Shown here: positions 43,539 through 51,709 of the stretch, piece after piece
Numbering within the stretch: position 1 is the stretch's first letter
Layout: every line of letters begins with the position of its first letter
Assembly: GCF_000698555.1 (NCBI RefSeq)
Contig: NZ_JFHE01000025.1
Location: 1-64,000 of the forward strand
DNA length: 64,000 nt
From: Caballeronia grimmiae
GTDB taxonomy: Bacteria; Pseudomonadota; Gammaproteobacteria; Burkholderiales; Burkholderiaceae
Direction of reading: 5' to 3'
Notes under the pieces: generated by a model
What the model saw: the letters and a program-made list of their open reading frames with translations, nothing else
What the model was told of the DNA's origin: nothing
Databases searched by the model: none
Translations under genes and position numbers: made by a program

Positions 43539-43567
43539 TTGCGGGGTTATCCCAACTCGCCTACAAT
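43539..43567 (+). promoter_or_regulatory. Candidate sodB promoter
   Basis: TTGCGG and TACAAT separated by 17 bases, with a predicted start near 43574, about 57 bases before the sodB ATG. The best-spaced sigma70-like pair found in the window. Confidence 0.5.
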
Positions 43568-43630
43568 CCATTGCTCCACTGCTTCACTCCTCACAGTCCC
43601 ACAATTCACATAGAAAGGAAGCTCGCAATC

Positions 43631-44212
43631 ATGGAACATACGCTCCCGCCGCTGCCGTTCGACAAGAACGCGCTCGCTCCGCACATGTCGGAAGAAACGC
43701 TCGAGTATCACTATGGCAAGCACCACCAGACCTATGTGACCAAGCTCAACGAGCTGATCAAGGGCACGGAATTCGAGAACCTGTCGCTCGAAGAGATCGT
43801 GAAGAAGTCGTCGGGCGGTGTGTTCAACAACTCGGCTCAAACGTGGAACCACACGTTCTTCTGGAACAGCCTGTCGCCGAACGGCGGCGGCGCGCCGAGC
43901 GGTGCGCTGGCTGACGCCATCAACGCAAAATACGGCTCGTTCGACAAGTTCAAGGAAGAGTTCGCGAAGGTCGCCGTGGGCACGTTCGGCTCGGGCTGGA
44001 CCTGGCTCGTGAAGAAGACCGACGGTACGCTCGACATCGTCTCGACGAGCAACGCCGCCACGCCGCTGACCACCGACAGCAAGCCGCTGATGACGCTGGA
44101 CGTGTGGGAACATGCGTACTACATCGACTATCGCAATGCGCGTCCGAAGTTCATCGAGGCTTTCTGGAACATCGTGAACTGGGACTTCGCCGCGAAGAAT
44201 TTCGGCGCCTGA
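43631..44212 (+). CDS. sodB: Iron superoxide dismutase
   Basis: Cytosolic Fe superoxide dismutase (193 residues). Metal ligands: His in HYGKHHQTYVTKLNEL, His in AQTWNHTFFWNSL, and Asp/His in LDVWEHAYYIDYRNARP. The Gln typical of the Fe-type lies before the second half. ATG 43631 is preceded by a purine-rich agaaaggaagctcg. It ends before a clear terminator. Confidence 0.97.
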   Translation: MEHTLPPLPFDKNALAPHMSEETLEYHYGKHHQTYVTKLNELIKGTEFENLSLEEIVKKSSGGVFNNSAQTWNHTFFWNSLSPNGGGAPSGALADAINAKYGSFDKFKEEFAKVAVGTFGSGWTWLVKKTDGTLDIVSTSNAATPLTTDSKPLMTLDVWEHAYYIDYRNARPKFIEAFWNIVNWDFAAKNFGA

Positions 44213-44267
44213 GTTCGCTGTAGCGTTGGTTCAAAATCGGCTTCGCGATGATGCCGGTTGAAGCGAA

Positions 44268-44293
44268 GAAGCCCTCTGCGCGAGGGCTTTTTT
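44268..44293 (+). terminator. Terminator of sodB
   Basis: Stem gccctc / gagggc with a short GC loop followed by six T; about 56 bases after the sodB stop. Confidence 0.85.
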
Positions 44294-44365
44294 GCGCCCG
44301 TTCGGCGCGTGGCGCGCTTTTGCGAGACGATTAAAATACCGGTTTCATCGCAACACGATCGCATC

Positions 44366-44518
44366 ATGAAACGCTTCGCAGCCTTATGCCTCACGGCCTG
44401 GTCGGCCGCCGCGCTGCTTTACTTCGGGCGGCATTCGGCCGCCTTCATCGTGCTGTCGGGCGTGCTCGTGCTGGCGGGCTTCGATCTGCTGCGGCCCGAT
44501 TCGAACGAGAGCGCCTGA
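44366..44518 (+). CDS. Small two-helix membrane protein
   Basis: A 50-residue open frame beginning MKRFAALCLTAWSAAALLYF, followed by SAAFIVLSGVLVLAGFDLL and a short polar tail. Two hydrophobic segments make a small inner-membrane protein plausible. No strong ribosome site is visible before ATG 44366 and I do not recognise the family. It is transcribed away from sodB, whose terminator precedes it. Confidence 0.45.
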   Translation: MKRFAALCLTAWSAAALLYFGRHSAAFIVLSGVLVLAGFDLLRPDSNESA

Positions 44519-44577
44519 ATTAGAGCTTCTTCGCAAGACAACGATCCGAACTTGCTTCGGACAGCTTGCGTTGAAGA

Positions 44578-45852
44578 TCACCGCCGCCGCGGCGTCGATT
44601 CCCAGTTGATGTCCACGCACAACACCTGCAAGCCAAACGGCGTCTGCGCGGCGATCGACGCCGTCACGCACAAGTGCGCTTCATTGATCGACAGATACGG
44701 CGCGGTCAGATGCACGCGCCCCGGCGCGCGCAGCGCCTCGATGAAGTACGGTCGGCGTTCCCAGCTCGCGCCTTCCGAATGCAGCAGCGGACTAAACCGC
44801 TTAGCGCGCTGCGACGTCCGCACCACCGGCACGACGTTATCGCCGATCTGCCGGCCCGCGTGATCGAGCAGGAAGCAGCGCGCCGTATCGGCCAGTTGCA
44901 GCAGTTCGCTCGTCGCGGAAGTCAGTGCTTCGCCTTCCATCAGCCTGACCGCCGCACGCTCGAGCCCGCTCACGTACGGCTCGAGACGCGTCGCTTGTGC
45001 GCGCTCGCGGGCCACGACGCGTTCGCGCGACGCCGCCGACAGCGCATCCATCGTGCTCGCCGCGACTTGCGGATGCACCGCGTCCACGCTCGGCTGCGCA
45101 AAGTACGCGCCCTGCACGAAATCGACGTTGCATTCGAGCGCGATCAACGCGTCGCGCTCGGTCGTGAGGCCGCCCATCAACACGAGCTGCCCCGATTCAT
45201 GCAGCAGCGACACGAGCCGCGGCAGCACGCGCTCGATATGCGAATGCTCGGTCGCTTGCTGAAGGATGCAGCGGTCGAGCGTCACGATGTCGGGCCGCAA
45301 ATGCCATACGCGATCGATGTTCGAATGCTTGACGCCGAAGCCATCGAGCGCGATCAGAAAGCCGGACTTGCGCAGCGAATCGACGATTGCGGTGAAACGC
45401 GCCGTCTCGCCGCCGGCCTGTTCAGGCACTTCGAGCACGACGCGCTGCGGCGGCAAGCCAATGTCCTTCAGCGCGGCGAGAAGCGCATCGCCGTAGCTCG
45501 TGTCCATCAGTGCGGCGGGATGAAGGCTCAGGAAAAGCCATTCGTCGTGGCTGTCGAACGCGTTGAAGTTGCCCAGATGGAGCGACTCGGCGAGCCGCCC
45601 GAGCTCGAGCAGATCGCCGCGCCGCGCGGCCTGCGTGAAAACCTCGTGCGACGGCACATGGCGATGCGTATCGTCGCGCGCGCGCAGCGACGCGTGATAG
45701 CCGATCGCCCGCCTGTGCGACACGGAGAACACCGGCTGAAACACGCTGAAGACCGTGTATTCGCCGTACAGCACGGTGCGACGCGAGCCGTCGTCGCCGG
45801 CGACAGGGCGCGGCGGCTGGAAGCGGGGAGGGTCGATATCAACCATGCTCAT
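44578..45852 (-). CDS. Degenerate EAL-domain protein with sensor-like C-terminus
   Basis: 424 residues. Residues 30-270 follow the EAL (c-di-GMP phosphodiesterase) fold, but the metal and catalytic residues are largely lost: the EAL glutamate is His (GYHASLRARD, H53), the Asn of the 'NLSP' strand is Ser (FLSLHP), the Lys before the DR aspartate is Thr (IVTLDRC), and the EGVE glutamate is Gly (LMGGLTTERDA). The C-terminal half (LQLADTARCFLLDHAGRQIG, YFIEALRAPGRVHLTAPYLS) looks like a ligand-sensing domain of the YkuI-C/cache type. Probably a non-enzymatic binding or signalling protein. Confidence 0.88.
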   Translation of the reverse strand: MSMVDIDPPRFQPPRPVAGDDGSRRTVLYGEYTVFSVFQPVFSVSHRRAIGYHASLRARDDTHRHVPSHEVFTQAARRGDLLELGRLAESLHLGNFNAFDSHDEWLFLSLHPAALMDTSYGDALLAALKDIGLPPQRVVLEVPEQAGGETARFTAIVDSLRKSGFLIALDGFGVKHSNIDRVWHLRPDIVTLDRCILQQATEHSHIERVLPRLVSLLHESGQLVLMGGLTTERDALIALECNVDFVQGAYFAQPSVDAVHPQVAASTMDALSAASRERVVARERAQATRLEPYVSGLERAAVRLMEGEALTSATSELLQLADTARCFLLDHAGRQIGDNVVPVVRTSQRAKRFSPLLHSEGASWERRPYFIEALRAPGRVHLTAPYLSINEAHLCVTASIAAQTPFGLQVLCVDINWESTPRRR

Positions 45853-46078
45853 GGTCTGGGCGCGCGGGAACCGGCTTATTGGGATAGAGGGAGTTTACAA
45901 GATCGGGCGTCCGACCGTTCGAGCAAAAATCATGCGAATGCACGGAGCGGTGCGTGGGGTGGACAAGCCGATGAATCAAGCGTCATGCGAGCGTCGCGTC
46001 GCGGTGCGAATGGCACCGGCGCGGTGCGGCGCGCACATCGGAATGGCGGATACACGCGAGGCTCCGTACGGCACGCGT

Positions 46079-47512
46079 TCAATTGGATTCCGACGGGTCC
46101 GGCTTCCTCAATGTCCCCCGCACTTCCGGCGCGAGTTGGCCGAAGATCCACGCGGTCGCCGCCGTGATCACGCCGACGCAAAGGAAGGTCGCGTGGAATG
46201 CGGGCAGCGAGTTCGTCTCGGTGACGCGCGGCAAAAGCCCGGTGAACGTCGACAGGATCGCGCCGGCGACGGTCACGCCGAGGCTCATCGACAGCATCTG
46301 CACGAGCGAAAACAGGCTGTTGCCGCTGCTCGCGCCGCCGGTGCCGAGGTCCTTGAGCGTCAGCGTGTTCATCGCGGTGAACTGCATCGAATTGACGGCG
46401 CCGAACACGGCCAGTTGCACGAGGCGCAGCCAAAGCGGCTGATGCGCGCTCGTCAGCGCGAAGCTCGCCATCATCAGGCCGACGAGCACCGTGTTCACCA
46501 CCAGCACTGGCCGATAACCGTACCGTTCGATCAGCCGCGTCACGAGCCGCTTGCTCAGCATGCCGGCGGCAGCGACGGGCAGCATCATCATGCCGGCTTC
46601 GAATGCGGAATAGCCGAGGCTCACCTGCAGCAGCAGCGGAATCAGATAAGGCATCGCGCCGCTTCCGATGCGGGCGAAGAGATTGCCCAGCAAGCCGACG
46701 CTGAACGTGTGAATCTTGAAGAGATCGAGCGAGAAAATAGGCTGCGCGGCGCGCGTCGCGTGCAGTCCATACGCGATGAAGCAGCCGAAGCTCAGAATCA
46801 GCAGCACGAGCACGATCGCGTGTTGCAGGCCGAGATCGGCGAGGCCGTCGAGCGAGATCGTCAGCGCGACCATGCCGACCGCGAGCAGCAGATAGCCCGC
46901 GAGATCGAAGCGCGGCGTCGCGGGATTGCGGCTGTCGGGCATATACAGATTCGTCGCGATGCAGCCGATCACGCCGACCGGCACGTTGATCAGAAAGATC
47001 CAGTGCCACGACGCGATCTGCACGAGCCAGCCGCCGAGCGTCGGTCCGATGAGCGGCCCGATCAGCCCCGGAATCGCGACGAACGCGAGCGCGGACAGAT
47101 ACCGTTCCGCCGGAAACACGCGCAGCACGGCGAGGCGTCCGACGGGCAGCAGCATCGCACCGCCGATGCCCTGCACGACGCGATAAGCGACCAGCGCCTG
47201 CAGCGATTGCGCCTTCGCGCACAACAGCGAGCCGATGGTGAACACGAGAATCGCGCTGAAAAACACGCGCTTCGTGCCGAGCTTGTCCGCGAGCCAGCCG
47301 GATACGGGAATCATCATCGCCATGGTGAGCGAGTAGGCGATCACGACGCCCTGCATGCGCAGCGGCGCCTCGCCGAGACTTCTGGCCATCGCGGGAAGCG
47401 CGGTATTGACGATAGTCGAATCGAGCGTCTGCATGAAGAAGCCCGTCGCGACGAGCCACAGCATGATGGAGAGCGATCGGTCGTCGGGCTGCGCTGTGGC
47501 GGTATCGGTCAT
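46079..47512 (-). CDS. DHA2-family MFS multidrug exporter (MdtD-like)
   Basis: 477 residues and about 14 helices. Motifs: MQTLDSTIVNTALPAMARSL, the motif A loop SGWLADKLGTKRVFF, motif C RVVQGIGGAMLLPVGR and GLIGPLIGPTLGGWLVQ. This is the EmrB/QacA-like 14-TM group; MdtD is the closest name I can give. Substrate unknown. It is 13 bases downstream of the GntR gene on the same strand, suggesting that the regulator controls its own operon. Confidence 0.92.
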   Translation of the reverse strand: MTDTATAQPDDRSLSIMLWLVATGFFMQTLDSTIVNTALPAMARSLGEAPLRMQGVVIAYSLTMAMMIPVSGWLADKLGTKRVFFSAILVFTIGSLLCAKAQSLQALVAYRVVQGIGGAMLLPVGRLAVLRVFPAERYLSALAFVAIPGLIGPLIGPTLGGWLVQIASWHWIFLINVPVGVIGCIATNLYMPDSRNPATPRFDLAGYLLLAVGMVALTISLDGLADLGLQHAIVLVLLILSFGCFIAYGLHATRAAQPIFSLDLFKIHTFSVGLLGNLFARIGSGAMPYLIPLLLQVSLGYSAFEAGMMMLPVAAAGMLSKRLVTRLIERYGYRPVLVVNTVLVGLMMASFALTSAHQPLWLRLVQLAVFGAVNSMQFTAMNTLTLKDLGTGGASSGNSLFSLVQMLSMSLGVTVAGAILSTFTGLLPRVTETNSLPAFHATFLCVGVITAATAWIFGQLAPEVRGTLRKPDPSESN

Positions 47513-47525
47513 GAGCGGGGCGGCG

Positions 47526-48272
47526 TTATTTGCGCAGTTCGGCCACGAAGTCGTAATACTCGTTGCGACAGTAGGTATCGGTGAGCTCGATGGCGCGCTG
47601 ATCGGCGGTATAGCCGACGCGCGTGATCAGCAAGAGCGCGTCGTGCGGCGCGATGCCCATTTGCTCAGCAATCTCCGGGCTCGCGTTCACGGCGCGGAAA
47701 TGCTGGAGCGCGCGCACGATCGATAGGCCGTGTGCATCGAGATAACTGTAGAGCGAGTCGCCGATGGAAAGCGGATCGGGGACGAGCGAGGCGGGAAAGG
47801 TGGAGTTCTCGACGGCCATGACGGTGTCGTCGGCGAGACGCAGGCGCTTGAGGCGCGCGACGGCGGCGGCGGGCGACAGTCCAAGCTGAATGACCTCTTC
47901 GCGATTGGCCGGTTCGATGGTGCGCGAGAGCCACTTCGAACTTGGCTGGAAGCCGCGCCGCCGGAGCATCTCCGAGAAGCTCGACAGACGCGAGAGCGGG
48001 TCCTCGTAGCGTGGCCGGATGAAGCTGCCTGCACCCTGTTCGCGTCGGATGAGCCCTTGTTCGACGAGCAGTGCGATGGCCTTTCTCGACGTGATCCGCG
48101 ATACCCCGAGCGCCTCGGACAGCACGCGTTCGGACGGCAACGCTTCACCGGCGTGCCAGCGGTTGTCGTGAATGGCGGTGGCGAGCTTGCGGGCGAGTTG
48201 GAGATAAAGCGGCGTGTCGCTGTCCGGGTCCGGGCGCAAGTCGCGCCAGCGGTCTTCCGAGGTCGAGTTCAT
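47526..48272 (-). CDS. GntR/HutC-family regulator with UTRA domain
   Basis: 248 residues: winged helix-turn-helix (LYLQLARKLATAIHDNRWHA, LPSERVLSEALGVSRITSRK, LVEQGLIRREQGAGSFI) at about residues 20-90 and a UTRA effector domain (LFSRLSSF-like start, FPASLVPDPLSIGDSLYSYL, ALLLITRVGYTADQRAIELT). HutC-type regulators bind histidine, sugar-phosphate or amino-sugar effectors; the specific ligand cannot be read. It is the upstream gene of a pair with the DHA2 exporter. Confidence 0.9.
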   Translation of the reverse strand: MNSTSEDRWRDLRPDPDSDTPLYLQLARKLATAIHDNRWHAGEALPSERVLSEALGVSRITSRKAIALLVEQGLIRREQGAGSFIRPRYEDPLSRLSSFSEMLRRRGFQPSSKWLSRTIEPANREEVIQLGLSPAAAVARLKRLRLADDTVMAVENSTFPASLVPDPLSIGDSLYSYLDAHGLSIVRALQHFRAVNASPEIAEQMGIAPHDALLLITRVGYTADQRAIELTDTYCRNEYYDFVAELRK

Positions 48273-48624
48273 AAATCGGACGCTGTGGGCTAAGCGGGGA
48301 TTTTAAGACAAACGGTGGACGCAAAGGGGCGGGCGATTGCGTCGTTTGTCGATGAATGCATGGGGGAGACGCATCGGTGCGACAGGAGGCTGGCGCATCT
48401 TGCGATGCTTCAGCAAGTAGGTGACGCGACTGGAGAATCGAGACGCTCTGCGGAAGCCGACCGAATGTTCGTCAACCGAGAAAGACATCGCCGGTTAAAT
48501 CGATGCCTGCCCGCAAGAAGTATCGTGATGATGCCGATCTCATCGCGCATGCGCCCGGCGCGATTTCGCGAGCGCGCGACAGCGGCATCAGCGCGAGGTG
48601 TCGGCTACAAAGACGCAGATGCCG
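48273..48624. other. 352-base gap between the GntR gene and the MFS gene
   Basis: Contains the GntR promoter at its left end. A short frame at 48503 (MPARKKYRDDADL) has no ribosome site and no recognisable family. Otherwise nothing. Confidence 0.35.
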
Positions 48625-49845
48625 TCAAGCCGTCGCCGCCCCGCCCACACCCCGGCCACCGCGCACATAAAGCGCAACCGACAACGCCACCGCCGCCGCA
48701 GCAGCGACCGCCGCGAACAGAAACACCGATCCATACCCGAACTCGCCTGCGACATACCCCGCGAGCGGCCCGGTCAATCCGAGCGACAAATCGAGGAACA
48801 CGGAATACGCCGACAGCGCCGCGCCCCGGCTCGCGGGCGGCACGAGGCCAACCGCTTCCACGCCTAGCGCCGGGAACACGAGCGCGAAGCCGCATCCCGT
48901 CAACGCCGCACCCGCGAGCGCAAACGTCGGGTCCGCCGAGAGCCACAGCATCAACAGCCCAGCGCACTCGAGCGCGAAAGAGACGATCGCCACGCGAAAT
49001 CCCCCGTAAGCCTTGATCGTGTTGGCGAACAAGAGCCGCGCGCCGACGAACGTCGTGCCGAACACCGTCAGCGACAGCGCCGCGTTCGGCCAGTGATGCG
49101 CCGCATAGAACAGCGTGATGAAGGTCGCGATCGATCCGAAGCCCGCCGATCCCAGCGCAAGGCCGAATCCATACGGCAGCACGCGGAAGAACACGCTGCG
49201 ATACGACATCCGTTCGCCATGCACGACCGGCACGCTCGCCATGCGCGTCGCGAGCCAGTACCCGAGCGCGCCGAGCGCAATCACGATCAGCGCGAGCGCA
49301 CCGAAGCCCAGCGAGTGATCGATGGCGACGCCGAGCGGCGCACCGATCGCCAGCGCGCCATACGTGGCGATCCCGTTCCACGAGATCACCTTCGCGTTGT
49401 TCGCGACACCCACGCGCCCGATGCCCCACGTAATCGATCCCGTTCCGACCCAGCTTTCCCCGAAGCCGAGCACGAGCCGCGCGATGACCAGCAGCACGAG
49501 GCTCACCGCATGCCATTGCGCCGCGAGCGCGGAGCCGAGCAGCAGCACGCCGCTTGCCGCGCACGCCGCCAGCCCGTAAAGCACGGTCTTCTTCGGCCCG
49601 AGCGTGTCGGCGGTGCGGCCTGCCAGCGGCCGCGAGACGAGCGTCGCGAAGTACTGGACGCTGATCGCCGCGCCGGCCATCACCGATCCATAGCCGAGGT
49701 CCGTATGCACGAAGCCGGGCAACACGGCGAGCGGGATGCCGATCGTCAGGTAGCAGAGGAACGTGTACAGCACGACCGAGACGATGCGTAGAGTCACAGC
49801 CAGGTCGCTTTGCGGGGCGGCCGCAGTGCGGGAGTCGGAGGACAT
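48625..49845 (-). CDS. YhhS/YfcJ-like MFS transporter
   Basis: 407 residues and 12 helices. Motifs: GIPLAVLPGFVHTDLGYGSV, YFATLVSRPLAGRTADTLGP (motif A), LVLGFGESWVGTGSITWGIG, and ALGVEAVGLVPPASRGAALS, as in the YhhS/YfcJ group of poorly characterised exporters (arabinose or drug efflux suggested in other species). ATG 49845. It stands alone; the xdh operon is divergent, 339 bases upstream. Confidence 0.85.
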   Translation of the reverse strand: MSSDSRTAAAPQSDLAVTLRIVSVVLYTFLCYLTIGIPLAVLPGFVHTDLGYGSVMAGAAISVQYFATLVSRPLAGRTADTLGPKKTVLYGLAACAASGVLLLGSALAAQWHAVSLVLLVIARLVLGFGESWVGTGSITWGIGRVGVANNAKVISWNGIATYGALAIGAPLGVAIDHSLGFGALALIVIALGALGYWLATRMASVPVVHGERMSYRSVFFRVLPYGFGLALGSAGFGSIATFITLFYAAHHWPNAALSLTVFGTTFVGARLLFANTIKAYGGFRVAIVSFALECAGLLMLWLSADPTFALAGAALTGCGFALVFPALGVEAVGLVPPASRGAALSAYSVFLDLSLGLTGPLAGYVAGEFGYGSVFLFAAVAAAAAVALSVALYVRGGRGVGGAATA

Positions 49846-50184
49846 AGGGAAAGTGCGGGGTTGAATTCGGCGGGAAGGCGTGATTCTCCCATATGTTGCG
49901 GCGCAGCGTCGCGGTCGTTTTGTAACTGGATAGTCCAAACCGGCGATGCGGTCGATCGTTCGCTTTCCGCCTCTTCGTTGCCGGATAAGGCTTTCGGGAC
50001 TTATCGCAACGCCAATATGTCGTTCATGCAATGCCGGCTATGGGTCGCGGATTTTGGCAGTGATAGGTTTCGAACCATCGAGGCGGTAGGACCAGTCTGA
50101 AAATGAGTCCACCGACCTCACCGCCACCGGCTGCGCACCCCGCGCAACCAGCAAGCCGCATGAAGCCCCGCGAGACACGATTCC
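49846..50184. other. 339-base gap between MFS gene and xdhA
   Basis: Divergent control region for the YhhS-like gene and the xdh operon. No coding frame convinces; the right end has purine-rich sequence just before ATG 50185. Confidence 0.4.
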
Positions 50185-51699
50185 ATGAGCGAGCCCATCC
50201 GTTTCTATCATCGCAATGCCATCCGCGAAATCAGCGGCGCGTCGACGACGCGCACCGTCCTGCAATACCTGCGCGAAGACGCGCGCTGCACCGGCACGAA
50301 GGAAGGCTGCGCCGAAGGCGATTGCGGCGCGTGTACGGTCGTCGTCGGCGAGCCGGACGGCGCGGGCGGCGTCGCATTGAAGGCGGTAAACGCGTGCGTG
50401 CAGTTCCTGCCGACGCTCGATGGCCGCGCGCTCTGCACCGTCGAAGACCTGCGCCAGCCGGACGGCTCGCTGCATCCGGTGCAGCAGGCGCTCGTCGATT
50501 GCCACGGTTCGCAATGCGGCTTCTGCACGCCTGGCTTCGCCATGTCGATGTTCGCGCTCTACGAGAAGCACGGCCACGCGAACGCGACTTGCGCGCACAA
50601 GCCGCCGCCGTCGCGCCAGGAAATCAGCGACGCGCTGACCGGCAATCTGTGCCGCTGCACGGGGTATCGCGCGATCATCGATGCCGCCGAGCGCATGTTC
50701 GATCACGCGCCGCTCGCGCCGCTCAACAAGGAATCGCTGGCAAAGACGCTCGCTACGCTTCAGCGCGACGACACATTCCACTACGAGCACGCCGGCCGCG
50801 AGTTCGACGCCCCGCGCACCCTCGAAGCCCTCGCGAAGCTCAAGGCCGGGAAGCCGAACGCGCGCCTGCTCGCGGGCAGCACGGACGTCGGCCTGTGGGT
50901 GACGAAGCAATTGCGCGATCTCGGCGATGTCATCTACATCGGCCAGATCGAGGCGATGAAGCGCGTCGAGACGACGGATGAGTGGATTGAAATCGGCGCG
51001 GGCGTGACGGTCGAGCGCGCGTATGCCGAACTCGTGAAGACGTATCCCGAACTCGAGGAAATGTGGCTGCGCTTCGCGTCGCTGCCGATTCGCAACGCAG
51101 GCACGCTCGGCGGCAACGTGGCGAACGGCTCGCCCATCGGCGACTCGATGCCCGGACTCATCGCGCTGAACGCGCGCGTCGTGCTGGCGAGCATCGACGG
51201 GACCCGCGAGATGCCGCTCGAAGACCTGTACATCGCCTATCAGAAGAAGGACATGGCCGAGCATGAATTCGTCGCCGCGATTCGGGTGCCGACGCGCACG
51301 GGCAAGCGTGCGAACCTGCGCTTTCGGACCTACAAGCTTTCGAAGCGCTTCGATTCCGACATCTCCGCCGTCTGCGCCGCGTTCGCCTATATCGCGGATG
51401 GCGACGTGATCCGCGAGCCGCGCATCGCGTTCGGCGGCATGGCGGCGACGCCGAAGCGCGCCGCGCGCGCCGAAGCCGCGCTCGCCGATGTGCAATGGCA
51501 CGAAGCGACTGCGCAAGCCGCGATGCGCGCGCTCGCCGACGACTACGCGCCGCTCACCGACATGCGCGCGTCGAGCGGCTATCGGCTCGATACGGCGAAG
51601 AGCCTGCTGTACCGCTTCTGGCTGGAGACGCGTCCGCACGATCCGCTCGCGAAATCGAAGCTGGATGTACGCGCGATCGAACTCGTCGAAGTGAAGTGA
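50185..51699 (+). CDS. xdhA: Xanthine dehydrogenase, iron-sulfur/FAD subunit
   Basis: Small subunit of a two-subunit molybdenum xanthine dehydrogenase, oxidising hypoxanthine and xanthine to urate. 504 residues: plant-type [2Fe-2S] domain (GTKEGCAEGDCGACTVVVGE), second [2Fe-2S] domain (GFCTPGF, then LTGNLCRCTGYRAIIDAAE), and the FAD domain (LLAGSTDVGLWVTKQL, LPIRNAGTLGGNVANGSPIG). It begins the operon xdhA-xdhB-xdhC and is 10 bases ahead of xdhB. Confidence 0.97.
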   Translation: MSEPIRFYHRNAIREISGASTTRTVLQYLREDARCTGTKEGCAEGDCGACTVVVGEPDGAGGVALKAVNACVQFLPTLDGRALCTVEDLRQPDGSLHPVQQALVDCHGSQCGFCTPGFAMSMFALYEKHGHANATCAHKPPPSRQEISDALTGNLCRCTGYRAIIDAAERMFDHAPLAPLNKESLAKTLATLQRDDTFHYEHAGREFDAPRTLEALAKLKAGKPNARLLAGSTDVGLWVTKQLRDLGDVIYIGQIEAMKRVETTDEWIEIGAGVTVERAYAELVKTYPELEEMWLRFASLPIRNAGTLGGNVANGSPIGDSMPGLIALNARVVLASIDGTREMPLEDLYIAYQKKDMAEHEFVAAIRVPTRTGKRANLRFRTYKLSKRFDSDISAVCAAFAYIADGDVIREPRIAFGGMAATPKRAARAEAALADVQWHEATAQAAMRALADDYAPLTDMRASSGYRLDTAKSLLYRFWLETRPHDPLAKSKLDVRAIELVEVK

Positions 51700-51709
51700 G
51701 GATATCGAA

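Noticed and set aside
45755..47584. 609-codon open frame antisense to the DHA2 exporter
   Set aside because: Arg/His-rich and low-quality, and it lies opposite a clear MFS gene; a product of high GC, like many other long antisense frames here.
48503..48620. Short frame MPARKKYRDDADL in the GntR-MFS gap
   Set aside because: No ribosome site, no family match, Arg-rich continuation.
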